A DNA stretch of 64,000 bases from Arcobacter sp. FWKO B. Its GTDB lineage: Bacteria > Campylobacterota > Campylobacteria > Campylobacterales > Arcobacteraceae. Below the pieces are notes generated by a model, which was not told the DNA's origin, did no database searches, and was given only the letters and a program-made list of their open reading frames with translations. Position numbers and translations under genes: made by a program. Below, piece by piece: positions 56,801 to 63,684 of the stretch (positions are counted from its first letter, which is position 1; every line of letters begins with the position of its first letter). The stretch spans positions 1,984,001-2,048,000 of the forward strand of contig NZ_CP041403.1 in NCBI RefSeq assembly GCF_014844135.1, written 5' to 3'.

Positions 56801-58400
56801 AGTTGAAAGAGCAGTAATAAAACAAGAAGCAGAGAAAGAGAAAACTAAAGATGAGCAACAATCACAAAAGACAAGACCAGGTAGCTATAAATCAAATGAA
56901 ATAGTGCTTGATTATAAAACAACAAATCATGCACTTGCACAACTTGACAATGCTTTAAAGTCAAACAACACCAGAGAAGCTGCAAAAATATTTAATTCAG
57001 TAAAATCAAATTTGGATGATAATACTTTTGAAAGATACGAGAACAAAATCGATAAAATCGCACATCAAAAACAAAGAAGTAACTATACAAAAATTACAAA
57101 AGATGAAATCTTGGAGCTCTCAAAACAAACAGTTCAGGAGCTAAGAACGGAACATCCAGGAGCGGTACTTAACGCTTTGGGTATTGACTACAAAGAAAGT
57201 AGTAAAAGAATCACTTTCAAAATGGGTAGAGAGTTGACAAGTGCGAACATGTACATAGCAAAAGACGGTGACTGGAAATATCATCGTTTTTCAAGTGGTG
57301 CGAGTGGAAGCATTGAAACTGTTGTTATGGAACATTTAGGAACGAGCTATAAAGAAGCTTTAAATTTTGCGGTAAATGCTGCAGGTACAAAAGACCATGT
57401 AGCTGAAAGATTCGACGAAATCAAGAGAGAATCAGAGCCAAAAAAACCATTTGAAATAAAAGAAGAACATCAGAGAATTATCGAAGAAAAAAAACAAGCA
57501 AATAAAGAGTTAGCAAAAGAAAGCGACTCAAATTCAAAAGTTGTAAGCGTTAAAGAAATTACATCAGACGACAAACAAGCCATTGAATTTTTACAAAATC
57601 GTGGCATCAAAGAAGTACCTGAAAACTTCTATCGCATTACAGGCGAATTTACGGCTAGTAATGGAAATACATACAAAAACGAGGGTGTTGGTGTACTTAC
57701 AGGCAATATGAAAGATGTTGATTTGAACAATATCGACTTAGATAAAGTGGGAGCTGATATTCACTTGTTTAACAGAGTTGAACTTCGCGATGGTGGAACG
57801 CTTAAAACTCAATCTTTTGGAAACAAAGATATCACAATTATCAATGATAAAGATGATAACAGCAATGTTGCTATTTTTGAATCTAAAATGGATTACGCTG
57901 CTGCTGCTTCACAACATCCTGAAAAGTTTGAAGACACTACATCTATAATTGCGAATGGTACAGGAAACTATCACAAAGTCGCTGATGAACTTAGAGAAAA
58001 TCACGAAAATAAAGATGTTACATTCTATAATCAAAATGATGCTCCTGGAGAATTATTCGTTAAACAAGTCGCGGAAGAAGCAGAGTTAAAAGAGTTCAAT
58101 TATATCTCTTACGAGAAAGATGAAGAAAAGCAAGACATTAACGACTTAGTTAAAAACGATGTTGATTTAGAAGATAGAATCAAAGAAGACAGAACTATTG
58201 AAGATTTTGAAAAAGAAGCTATTGACAAAGAGCTTGATAAAGATGATATAAAATCATCTGATGAAGTTGAAAAAGATGATAAATCTGATTCAAAAGATGA
58301 TAGAACTAAAGATGATGAAAATGATAAATCTGATGATAAGTCAGATGATAAAGAAATTGAAAAAGAGCAACAAAAAGAAGAAATTGAGCATGAAAGATAA
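53886..58400 (+). CDS. traI: MobF relaxase-helicase with primase/Toprim-like C-terminus
   Basis: 1504 residues. N-terminal TrwC/TraI relaxase with Tyr pair (RDNYYQQDG, ~22-30), DLTFSAPKSVSI (~88) and the HUH-like LHTHAIVMN (~178). SF1 RecD-like helicase: Walker A GDAGTGKTT (~476), LIIDEASML (~568), KAQGQTTQNVI (~890), GLTRAQKDI (~919). From ~1085, HPGAVLNALGIDYK...WKYHRFSSGASGSIETVVMEHL resembles a zinc-less CHC2-like primase part, followed by a Toprim-like domain (VAIFESKMDYAAA, ~1340). Acidic repetitive tail (Asp/Lys-rich, from ~1430). Nicks oriT and unwinds DNA in conjugation; the added primase-like half would prime in the recipient (inference). Confidence 0.88.
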   Translation: MVSFPTWVTANGAVNYLAKERDNYYQQDGSLGEWQGKLAEELGFKTGLVNEITKEQLENALWGKDAKGEQLVNARLDADGDRKRAAIDLTFSAPKSVSIAYELAKAKGNHELANQILSVQEKSVSMVLSKVENNLQTRTTLDGETSKVQSQGALIAKFNHEVARPVTDKDGTTYVDPSLHTHAIVMNVAKLENGEHRAIETQKIFDGYMDWGQQYRSEFAAGLKDIGFELMVTDPKKGFYEIVLGDVDTTVKAVDEYSKRSEQMEEKVAELRKQYPNKSESELKQLAAHQSREWKGDIDRDKVLKDNLERAESLGIDVNKILTTSKANALSPEQQLEKAQIALNNALQAITDSKSVFTKDNILSTAGKLSLKDGIGLEMLEKAISLQEKEKGDNKLINFKEELYTTKEIINKERDLLDTLQSDRTVKADMSKTYASQEVDRYSNLKEDKTGFGLTDGQKDAAKAILSDDKPFVLIQGDAGTGKTTMLKAVNELKNDDTKIIGLSYTGKAASEIEKATQKDKEADSQKVNLSKESFEQSGIKSSTIASFLGGIERMTDEDKSEFKNSKLIIDEASMLGLKDAHKLNEFAKETGSQLVLIGDIKQFVAINAGSPFRLLQEHGAEVTQMSEVLRQEKFIKDEHGKDTKEINPLWQSVQHINKFESEKTFDVLDKAGKIEVVSDGSMIEKAKEKYLNSNDIKNTEIMTLDKDIYRNNLILTNTNITKDELNFEIRSDLQKMNILSQDDFNIKVRESTRLLPTDRYIADNYQKGHSLFLQDNIANLKKGSEFEIVGVNSKNNTLTLLDKESKSHIINLDTYGASIQSYETKEKSFAMGEKIVFEKNDKKLGVNNGNTAIIQNIDDKGNITALLEDNKTLTFNTKDYNYFNHGYAVTNYKAQGQTTQNVIALMDSKAQNFNSFYVGLTRAQKDISILTDDKETLKDLISAEQIKSNYHTNDKDEKKFEEQRENIKNARVERAVIKQEAEKEKTKDEQQSQKTRPGSYKSNEIVLDYKTTNHALAQLDNALKSNNTREAAKIFNSVKSNLDDNTFERYENKIDKIAHQKQRSNYTKITKDEILELSKQTVQELRTEHPGAVLNALGIDYKESSKRITFKMGRELTSANMYIAKDGDWKYHRFSSGASGSIETVVMEHLGTSYKEALNFAVNAAGTKDHVAERFDEIKRESEPKKPFEIKEEHQRIIEEKKQANKELAKESDSNSKVVSVKEITSDDKQAIEFLQNRGIKEVPENFYRITGEFTASNGNTYKNEGVGVLTGNMKDVDLNNIDLDKVGADIHLFNRVELRDGGTLKTQSFGNKDITIINDKDDNSNVAIFESKMDYAAAASQHPEKFEDTTSIIANGTGNYHKVADELRENHENKDVTFYNQNDAPGELFVKQVAEEAELKEFNYISYEKDEEKQDINDLVKNDVDLEDRIKEDRTIEDFEKEAIDKELDKDDIKSSDEVEKDDKSDSKDDRTKDDENDKSDDKSDDKEIEKEQQKEEIEHER

Positions 58401-58404
58401 TATT

Positions 58405-58433
58405 AAAAGGGGAGTTATTAACTCCCTTTTTTT
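58405..58433. terminator. Terminator after the relaxase gene
   Basis: GGAGTT-ATT-AACTCC stem flanked by AAAAGG and CCTTTTTTT; functions on the plus strand and possibly for the convergent HTH gene. Confidence 0.75.
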
Positions 58434-58645
58434 ATTTCTTCGGCAAACAAGAATAACTTCTCTTTGAAATCATCTATTTTTTTAGTTTTTTCGTACATTT
58501 CAAACCAACTACGAACCCAGACAGGCATCTCATCTAAATATTTCCACTTTGTTACAGCACTATAGGACAAGCTAGTCAAATCCGAAAAGTCTTTTAAGCT
58601 CAGTGAATTGTTATCTAACAACTCTTTAAATTCATCAAATTTCAT
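58418..58645 (-). CDS. Small HTH protein, probable repressor
   Basis: 75 residues with an XRE-like HTH (LSLKDFSDLTSLSYSAVTKWKYLDEMP, about 15-41) and a helical tail. Divergent from gene 58798; the intergenic CATAATAT repeats are likely its operators. May control the transfer or maintenance genes to its right. Confidence 0.72.
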   Translation of the reverse strand: MKFDEFKELLDNNSLSLKDFSDLTSLSYSAVTKWKYLDEMPVWVRSWFEMYEKTKKIDDFKEKLFLFAEEIKKGS

Positions 58646-58673
58646 AAATACCCTTTTTTTTCTTGTATTATAT

Positions 58674-58763
58674 CATAATATTTCATAAAATGCAACTAAA
58701 TTCATTAAAAAATTGCATAATATGATAAAAACACTTGACAAATGTTTCATAATATGCTATAAT
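58674..58763. promoter_or_regulatory. Divergent promoter with three CATAATAT operators
   Basis: TTGACA (58735-58740), 17-base spacer, TATAAT (58758-58763). CATAATAT(G) occurs at 58674, 58716 and 58748; the last lies between -35 and -10, so a bound repressor would block transcription. The HTH gene on the left is the obvious candidate binder. Confidence 0.7.
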
Positions 58764-58797
58764 TACAGTATAAAAAGTTTCACATAAGGAAAGAAAA

Positions 58798-59196
58798 ATG
58801 GCATATATCAAAACAGAACAAGTAAAAGCAATTAGAGACCAAATTAAAAAAGAGTTTCCAAATGTTAAATTTTCAGTTACTAGAGAGCATTACTCAAGTG
58901 TTAAAATAGTTATATTGTCTAGCGAAATTGATTTTTTTGCAGACTATATCAAAACTATAGAAAGATATGAAGCTGAAAGAACTTATTTACAAGTAAATCA
59001 TCATTACATTGATACAAGCTTTACAGGTTTATCAAAAGAGGTTCTAAGCAAAATTAGTGAAATAGCTCACAGTCAAAATTGGTTTGATGAAAGTGATTCA
59101 ATGACTGATTATTTCCACACTGCGTATTATGTTGGAATTAGTATAGGTGATTGGTCAAGACCTTATCAATTGAAAATATTAAAAGAAGTGGCTTAA
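58798..59196 (+). CDS. Hypothetical protein, LPD29-like
   Basis: 132 residues. TEQVKAIRDQIKKEFPNVKFSVTREHYSSVKIVI resembles the polyvalent-protein-associated domain LPD29 of mobile-element proteins; the C-terminal part has GISIGDWSRPYQL. No signal peptide. Strong promoter (58735-58763) and ribosome site AAGGAAAG. First gene of a run of small ORFs. Domain match is by eye. Confidence 0.65.
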   Translation: MAYIKTEQVKAIRDQIKKEFPNVKFSVTREHYSSVKIVILSSEIDFFADYIKTIERYEAERTYLQVNHHYIDTSFTGLSKEVLSKISEIAHSQNWFDESDSMTDYFHTAYYVGISIGDWSRPYQLKILKEVA

Positions 59197-59223
59197 AAGC
59201 TACTTCCACAAGGAGATGACAAA

Positions 59224-59331
59224 ATGGCAAATATTTTAGAAACAAAAAAACTAATTGAAGAAGCTCTTGCCGCTGGATGTAAAACTTGGGAAGATTTTGA
59301 AAATTTCAGAAAAAAACGGAATTTTCAGTAA
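59224..59331 (+). CDS. Small ORF (35 residues)
   Basis: ATG 59224 follows AAGGAGATGAC. Encodes MANILETKKLIEEALAAGCK and an aromatic/basic end (WEDFENFRKKRNFQ). Fully helical prediction by composition. Position and ribosome site make it plausible. Function unknown. Confidence 0.5.
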   Translation: MANILETKKLIEEALAAGCKTWEDFENFRKKRNFQ

Positions 59332-59382
59332 AAAACAATGAAAAAACTGTGAATATAGTAAATCAAAAAAAAAGGGAAAAAG

Positions 59383-59592
59383 ATGACAAAAAATATCACA
59401 AAAATTCTAAATGAATTTATAGACAAAATGGATTATGCAGTTACAAAAACAAGACCTACAAATTGTATATTGTCGATTAAAGAAGTTGAAAACAATTTAA
59501 ACTTTTTTAATCAAAATTGTAGTTTATTGTCAGATGTTGAACTGAAAAAGATGAATACACTTGTTAATAAATTTTTGTGGAGGTATTTATAA
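59383..59592 (+). CDS. Hypothetical protein (69 residues)
   Basis: Helical, two cysteines (TNCILS, NQNCSLL). ATG after AAGGGAAAAAG. Its TAA overlaps the next ATG (TAATG), so the two are coupled. Not recognised. Confidence 0.55.
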   Translation: MTKNITKILNEFIDKMDYAVTKTRPTNCILSIKEVENNLNFFNQNCSLLSDVELKKMNTLVNKFLWRYL

Positions 59593-59720
59593 TGGAACTT
59601 TTTATTGAAATATTAATCAATCAATTTCAAAATGACTTTCCTATTTTTTTAAAAGTGTGTGGTATTATGGTAGTTGCTACTTTTGCAGCTTACAAATTTG
59701 CATTAAAAAGAGGACTTTAA
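59592..59720 (+). CDS. Single-span membrane peptide (42 residues)
   Basis: Starts at the stop of the previous gene. One hydrophobic segment (LKVCGIMVVATFAAYKFAL) and a basic end. Small transfer-system pilin or accessory protein is possible but unsupported. Confidence 0.5.
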   Translation: MELFIEILINQFQNDFPIFLKVCGIMVVATFAAYKFALKRGL

Positions 59721-59723
59721 GTA

Positions 59724-59999
59724 ATGGAATTATTTTTGTATATTGTTATGATTATCGCAATTATAACAATATACTTCAAATTCGTTAAATATACTTATAG
59801 AAAATTTAAAAAATCTAAAGGACTGGAAAGTTTCTTTTGGCTTATGATACTTATCTTAACTCTTTCTTGGATATTTCAAAACTCATCAAACAATAATAAC
59901 TCATCAAATTTTTATGATCATGATGGCGGATGTGATGATGATAACTACGATAACTGCGACTATTCTTTTTTTACTACTGCACAATTTTGGGTCAAATAA
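59724..59999 (+). CDS. Two-span membrane protein with Asp/Asn-rich tail
   Basis: 91 residues: helices at about 2-20 and 37-52, then a tail rich in N and D (DHDGGCDDDNYDNC). Its last codons (AQFWVK and stop) are formed by the first TGCACAATTTTGG repeat, so the end of the gene may be a repeat-derived extension. Unknown function. Confidence 0.5.
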   Translation: MELFLYIVMIIAIITIYFKFVKYTYRKFKKSKGLESFFWLMILILTLSWIFQNSSNNNNSSNFYDHDGGCDDDNYDNCDYSFFTTAQFWVK

Positions 60000-60060
60000 A
60001 TAAAATCATTGCACAATTTTGGCGGAAATCTTAGTGCTTCTGCACAATTTTGGGTCAAAT
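59978..60060. repeat. Three TGCACAATTTTGG iterons
   Basis: TGCACAATTTTGG at 59978, 60010 and 60041; copies 1 and 3 extend identically by GTCAAAT (20 bases in all). Start-to-start spacing is 32 and 31 bases, three helical turns, so they lie on one face of the DNA. Iteron-like; may be operator or origin repeats. Confidence 0.8.
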
Positions 60061-60071
60061 TTTCAAAAAAT

Positions 60072-60134
60072 AAATATTCAAAGATTCAAAATCTTTAAAT
60101 TGTGAAGAAGTTAAGAAACAGATTTAATCTGATT
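60072..60134 (+). promoter_or_regulatory. Shared upstream element A, copy before 60161
   Basis: Hairpin AAAGATT-CAA-AATCTTT (60081-60097 area), then AAATTGTGAA (60097-60106), then palindrome CAGATTTAATCTG (~60119-60131). The same order occurs at 62293-62355. Position 25-70 bases before the gene suggests promoter/operator or leader function. Confidence 0.65.
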
Positions 60135-60160
60135 CAAAAATTCACAAACGGAGAAAGAAA

Positions 60161-60751
60161 ATGAGAGTAGTAGTAGCAACAGCAGGTTTATTTTTGGCAG
60201 CAACAGTAGTATCAGCAAATGTAGAAAGTGCAACAGGTGGTTCATTTAGTGCCGAAAGCGTTCACACGCATATTTCGGCAGGGCTTAATAATTATCTTGG
60301 TGCTGGCGGTGTAGCTTACATGAACGATAATATCGTGATGATTGATTATTCGCAAGGAAAAAATAGTGATGGCAAATTTAAGCAAATTTCACTTAGTTAT
60401 GGTCACGAAAAACTTGGATTTAGCTCAGATAATACATTGATGATGCCTTATTTGTCTTTGAAAAAAAATAAAGTTACAACAGAGACAAACTCAAGTGTTT
60501 GGGTAAGTCCGACTGGTTCTGTAGGTCATTGGGAAACTCAAAAAGTTGAAAAGAATGTAAATAAAAATCGTGTCGCGGTAGGTGTTCAAAGTCAAGGAAC
60601 TGTAGTTAATAATTTGGTGTTAACAACAAATATAGAATTATCAGACAAAAACAATTATTCAGCTGCTGGAAGTGTTAGTATGTTTTTTATAAAACATCAG
60701 GTTATCGAGGGTGAAGTCTTCAATACTGCCGGTATAAGATTAGTGTTTTAA
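60161..60751 (+). CDS. Exported beta-rich protein, possible small outer-membrane barrel
   Basis: 196 residues with a signal peptide (cleavage after VVSA, ~19). The mature part alternates hydrophobic and polar residues in strands and ends IRLVF, with the terminal Phe usual for outer-membrane barrels. Ribosome site CGGAGAAAG. GC content is higher than flanking spacer. Not recognised. Confidence 0.6.
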   Translation: MRVVVATAGLFLAATVVSANVESATGGSFSAESVHTHISAGLNNYLGAGGVAYMNDNIVMIDYSQGKNSDGKFKQISLSYGHEKLGFSSDNTLMMPYLSLKKNKVTTETNSSVWVSPTGSVGHWETQKVEKNVNKNRVAVGVQSQGTVVNNLVLTTNIELSDKNNYSAAGSVSMFFIKHQVIEGEVFNTAGIRLVF

Positions 60752-60757
60752 AAAAAC

Positions 60758-60868
60758 ATGCTTAAGATAGTTTTAATAATAGTCTTAGCTGTTTTTTTAA
60801 ACGGGTGTGTAAGTGTAAGCGTCGTTTGCTGCACTTACAAATCTGAAAATGCAGTAAGAGTAAATTGA
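60758..60868 (+). CDS. Small lipoprotein (36 residues)
   Basis: MLKIVLIIVLAVFLNGC gives a lipobox LNGC with Cys 17; the mature 20 residues contain a CC pair. It starts 6 bases after the previous stop. Size resembles entericidin-like or entry-exclusion peptides of mobile elements. No ribosome site is obvious, so it may be coupled to the upstream gene. Confidence 0.55.
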   Translation: MLKIVLIIVLAVFLNGCVSVSVVCCTYKSENAVRVN

Positions 60869-60900
60869 CACAAAAAAATAGAAAGGAGAGATATATTAAT

Positions 60901-61095
60901 ATGTTAGTAGAAAAATTGATTGATAAAATTAAACTAGTCGAAAATGTTTTGGTTCGATATCAAATACCAAAAGATGATAATGAAAAAGCGATTAAAAAAT
61001 TACTTGAAGATGAGCTTGATGAGCTTCATTTTACAAGACAAATTTTAACGATTAAATCTTCAATCATCGCACCAAAAAAATTCATCGAAAATTGA
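60901..61095 (+). CDS. Helical hypothetical protein (64 residues)
   Basis: I take ATG 60901, with AAAGGAGAG upstream, rather than the TTG at 60865. Charged helical sequence (LIDKIKLVENVLVRYQ; LLEDELDELHFTRQIL), could be a coiled-coil. Unknown. Confidence 0.55.
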   Translation: MLVEKLIDKIKLVENVLVRYQIPKDDNEKAIKKLLEDELDELHFTRQILTIKSSIIAPKKFIEN

Positions 61096-61148
61096 TACTC
61101 AATCATCCCCCATTCTTCAAAATCAAAAAAATCTTCCTAAAAAATTTT

Positions 61149-61212
61149 CGCTCTGCGAAAGCAGAGTGAATCCGCTCTTGCAACGCTTGCGTTGCTCAAA
61201 ATTTTTTTTTGC
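61149..61212 (+). terminator. GAAA-loop hairpin and CTTG-loop terminator
   Basis: CTCTGC-GAAA-GCAGAG (61151-61166) followed by GCAACG-CTTG-CGTTGC (61180-61195) and a T-run. Both loops are extra-stable tetraloops. Ends the run of small genes. The rest of 61213-61340 is AT-rich with an A7/T7 hairpin near 61225 and no gene I can support. Confidence 0.65.
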
Positions 61213-61349
61213 TAAAAAACTGCTCACAAAAAAATTGCATTTTTTTGTTCGCGGAAATGAGCTCAAATTTTTTCTAGCTTGTTTTAGCTTTTTGTGTGTT
61301 TTAGCTTTTTTTGCACCGAAATTTTTTCTTTGCGAATTAATTTTTCCTG

Positions 61350-61450
61350 TATAATACTTAAACCCCTCTGATAGTTAGACACCATACGCAAGGTGTTGAC
61401 AGTAGGAGGAAATACCAGTCCTTGGGTGTTCTGTAGGCTTCTTTAAATGT
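61350..61450 (+). ncRNA. Possible small RNA before the phased array
   Basis: TATAAT at 61350-61355 would start an RNA near 61362. It contains ACACC-ATACGCAA-GGTGT (61379-61396) and further CCTTGG/GGGTGTTC pieces that could pair alternatively. No ORF is present. Could be a copy-control RNA or part of an oriT or origin. Weak evidence. Confidence 0.3.
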
Positions 61451-61508
61451 GATATTTTTTTGACTTTAAAGGGAAATGTGATTTTATCGCTATCCCAAAA
61501 AGTTAAAC

Positions 61509-61670
61509 TTCCTTTTTGTTCCTCTAATACTTCCTATTGCTTCCTTTTTATTCCACTAATACTTCCTATTGCTTCCCTAATATTCCTTTTTGTTCCCATT
61601 GCTTTCACTAATACTTCCAATAACTTCCTTTTTATTCCAATTGCTTCTTTTTGTACTTCCCTTTGCTTCC
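61509..61670. repeat. Array of 16 TTCC boxes phased at 10.5 bp
   Basis: TTCC-like boxes start at 61509, 519, 531, 541, 551, 563, 573, 583, 593, 603 (TTTC), 615, 625, 635, 645 (TTCT), 657 and 667. Intervals are 10 or 12, averaging 10.5, one DNA turn. The 12-base units are mostly TTCC(N)CTAATAC; the 10-base ones TTCCTTTTTA/G or TTCCTATTGC. All boxes face one side of the helix. It lies 50 bases before a small HTH-like gene and near parA, fitting a centromere-like or origin site. Confidence 0.85.
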
Positions 61671-61689
61671 ATATCTTTGAATTGTGAAG
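61671..61689 (+). promoter_or_regulatory. Shared element A, short form, before 61720
   Basis: ATCTTTGAATTGTGAAG (61673-61689) matches the core of the element at 60091 and 62313 but lacks the flanking palindromes. It directly follows the phased array. Confidence 0.6.
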
Positions 61690-61719
61690 CTATTGAAAAA
61701 CAAATTAAGGAGTTGTGAA

Positions 61720-62295
61720 ATGCATAAAAAAATTGAAGATTTTGTAGCAAAGCTTCAAAAAACAAAAAAGAAACAATCATCACTTGAAAAATTCATTGAT
61801 GATATTTTTTATTTGCGAGATAAAAAAGATTGCTCTTTTGAGCAAATTCAGTTGTATCTTTTTGAGGTTGGGAAAATACAAATTACAAGAAAAGCAGTTG
61901 GTAATTTCTACAATTTGAACAAAGAAAAGTATCAAAAGAAATCTAAAAATTTAGAGAATTTATCTTTTGATACTCCTAAAAAAGAAGAGCAAATACCAGT
62001 AAAAATTGAAAAAGAAAATTCAATTTTAGAAGATAAAAAAGATGTAATTGATAAAAAAAATAAAACAAAAAACGATATATTGTATCGCGAAAATGATATT
62101 GAAGTTATCCAAAATGATTCAACTTTAAGTGCAGATGAGAAGATAAAAAAACTTCAAAAGTATGTTGATAATTTAGAAAATCTTGAGCGTAAGAATATTC
62201 TACACTATAGTGAAATTCTAATAATAGACAAAGCAAAACCTGTAATCGAAAAATTAAAAGCACCTCATGTAACATATTACAAAGGTTCAAAATAA
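61720..62295 (+). CDS. Small HTH-like DNA-binding protein near parA
   Basis: 191 residues from ATG 61720 (AAGGAG 13 bases before); an upstream TTG-type start is less likely. CSFEQIQLYLFEVGKIQITRKAVGNFYNL (about 42-70) looks like a helix-turn-helix, with a lysine-rich charged remainder. Position between the phased array and parA suggests a partition or relaxosome accessory protein that binds the array. Not recognised by family. Confidence 0.6.
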   Translation: MHKKIEDFVAKLQKTKKKQSSLEKFIDDIFYLRDKKDCSFEQIQLYLFEVGKIQITRKAVGNFYNLNKEKYQKKSKNLENLSFDTPKKEEQIPVKIEKENSILEDKKDVIDKKNKTKNDILYRENDIEVIQNDSTLSADEKIKKLQKYVDNLENLERKNILHYSEILIIDKAKPVIEKLKAPHVTYYKGSK

Positions 62296-62355
62296 AGATT
62301 CAAAGATTCAAAATCTTTAAATTGTGAAGTTGGTAAGAAACAGATTTAATCTGAT
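62293..62355 (+). promoter_or_regulatory. Shared upstream element A, copy before 62382
   Basis: AAAGATT-CAA-AATCTTT, AAATTGTGAA (62319-62328) and CAGATTTAATCTG (62341-62353), in the same order as at 60072. Begins at the stop codon of the previous gene. Confidence 0.65.
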
Positions 62356-62381
62356 TCAAAAATTAAAAAAAAAGGAAAACA

Positions 62382-62540
62382 ATGAGAAAGTTTAAAATAA
62401 TGCCGAAAGTAAAACTGTATTTAGCTTGCTACAAACATGCTAAATTAATTCATAGTGAATTTGTTTATAACAAAGAGTCAGAGGTGAGCTACAAAGAGCA
62501 GCTCAAAAAATTTTTAATATTAAAAGGAGTTAAATTATGA
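62382..62540 (+). CDS. Small basic protein coupled to parA
   Basis: 52 residues, basic (MRKFKIMPKVKLYLACYKHA). Its TGA overlaps the parA ATG (ATGA). Ribosome site AAAGGAAAAC. Could be a DNA-binding helper of ParA; no family recognised. Confidence 0.55.
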   Translation: MRKFKIMPKVKLYLACYKHAKLIHSEFVYNKESEVSYKEQLKKFLILKGVKL

Positions 62541-63340
62541 TTCATGTAACTATTAGTACAAAGGGCGGTGTCGGTAAATCTACCGCAGCTCTTCAAGTTT
62601 TGTCAGCTTATGTATCAAATAAAAACCCAGACAAAAGATTAAATTTTGTGGAGATTGATGATGAAAATAGAAGCGTAGCTAAATTTAGTCAATCTAAAAT
62701 ACTAGAATTTGCTAGAGTCGTCAGCACAGAGTTTATTGAAGATTTTATTGACGACTCTGCTTTTGCTTCTGATGATATTGTAGTTGATGTGGGCGGAAAT
62801 AAAACAGCGACAATGTTTCTTCAAACTTTGTCTAAAAAAGGGGGTTTTTTGGATGAAGTAACTTATTATATTCCGATGATGGATGGAGACCAAGACGCTC
62901 AAAACGCCCAAGAAACATTTGAAATTATTAGACAATTTGATAAAAAGAATAAAATTGTCTATGTATTAAATAGATGTCAAAAAAAAGAAAATAAAGATTT
63001 GCTTGAGCGTCAATTTCTTTTTTACTTTGGTAACGATTCATTGGACATTCAACCAATTACAAAAGATGAAAAAACATTTGAAATTGGTATAAATTATGCT
63101 GATATCTACAAAGTTGCTGGCAAATTGCAAAAGTTAGTCTATGAGTTAGCTGATGAGGATCATCAAGAGGAATTTGAAACTTTAGCAAAACTTTATTGGG
63201 AAGACAAAAACAACAAAGAAGTCTACAAAAAAGTAAGAAAGATTCAAAAACTCAAAGATAGTGCAAGAGAAGCAAAAGAGCTAGTTCGTAATGAATATCT
63301 GGCTTTATTTAATTCCATCGATAAAATCTTGGAGGCATAA
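62537..63340 (+). CDS. parA: ParA/MinD-family ATPase
   Basis: 267 residues. Deviant Walker A KGGVGKSTAA (residues 9-18) is classic for ParA. Acidic Walker B region DDIVVDVGGNK (~78). The C-terminal half is longer and charged. No ParB is evident next to it; the small neighbours or the 61720 protein may replace it. Segregates or positions the element, or drives a conjugation-linked ATPase. Confidence 0.85.
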   Translation: MIHVTISTKGGVGKSTAALQVLSAYVSNKNPDKRLNFVEIDDENRSVAKFSQSKILEFARVVSTEFIEDFIDDSAFASDDIVVDVGGNKTATMFLQTLSKKGGFLDEVTYYIPMMDGDQDAQNAQETFEIIRQFDKKNKIVYVLNRCQKKENKDLLERQFLFYFGNDSLDIQPITKDEKTFEIGINYADIYKVAGKLQKLVYELADEDHQEEFETLAKLYWEDKNNKEVYKKVRKIQKLKDSAREAKELVRNEYLALFNSIDKILEA

Positions 63341-63673
63341 ATGAGCGATGATAAAGAAGTTGATAAATTACTGGTAGAAATAGGTACGGTGATTCCCCTA
63401 TTTCACATGGTGCTTAAGCAAAATAAAGAAATCATCGCTATTAATGAAAATTTGATGGATAGAATCGCAACACAAGATATTATCGAATCAAAAGAGTTTC
63501 ATTTTATTGAAGAAATGAGATTTGCTAAAATCATCAATCGTTCATTAATGTATGCTATTGTTACTGATCATCAAATGGTGTTAGATGTTATAGGTGCTGC
63601 AAAAGAGCAAAACGACAAAGAAGTCGTTGACTATTGGACTCTTAAATTAGAGTCCAATACCTCTAAATTTTAA
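63341..63673 (+). CDS. Helical hypothetical protein after parA
   Basis: 110 residues, all-helical, no motif recognised (VDKLLVEIGTVIPLFHMVLK; FHFIEEMRFAKIINRSLMYAI). Starts on the base after the parA stop, so co-transcribed. May be an adaptor of ParA. Confidence 0.6.
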   Translation: MSDDKEVDKLLVEIGTVIPLFHMVLKQNKEIIAINENLMDRIATQDIIESKEFHFIEEMRFAKIINRSLMYAIVTDHQMVLDVIGAAKEQNDKEVVDYWTLKLESNTSKF

Positions 63674-63684
63674 AGGGGTCAAAG

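Noticed and set aside
59978-60060. CRISPR array
   Set aside because: Only three short repeats, unequal cores, spacers about 12-19 bases and no cas genes.
61166-61354. 62-codon open frame in the 61.2 kb spacer
   Set aside because: Low-complexity translation over terminator hairpins with no ribosome site.
61460-61783. Open frames on both strands across the TTCC array
   Set aside because: They arise from the periodic repeat; translations are repetitive and lack starts with ribosome sites.
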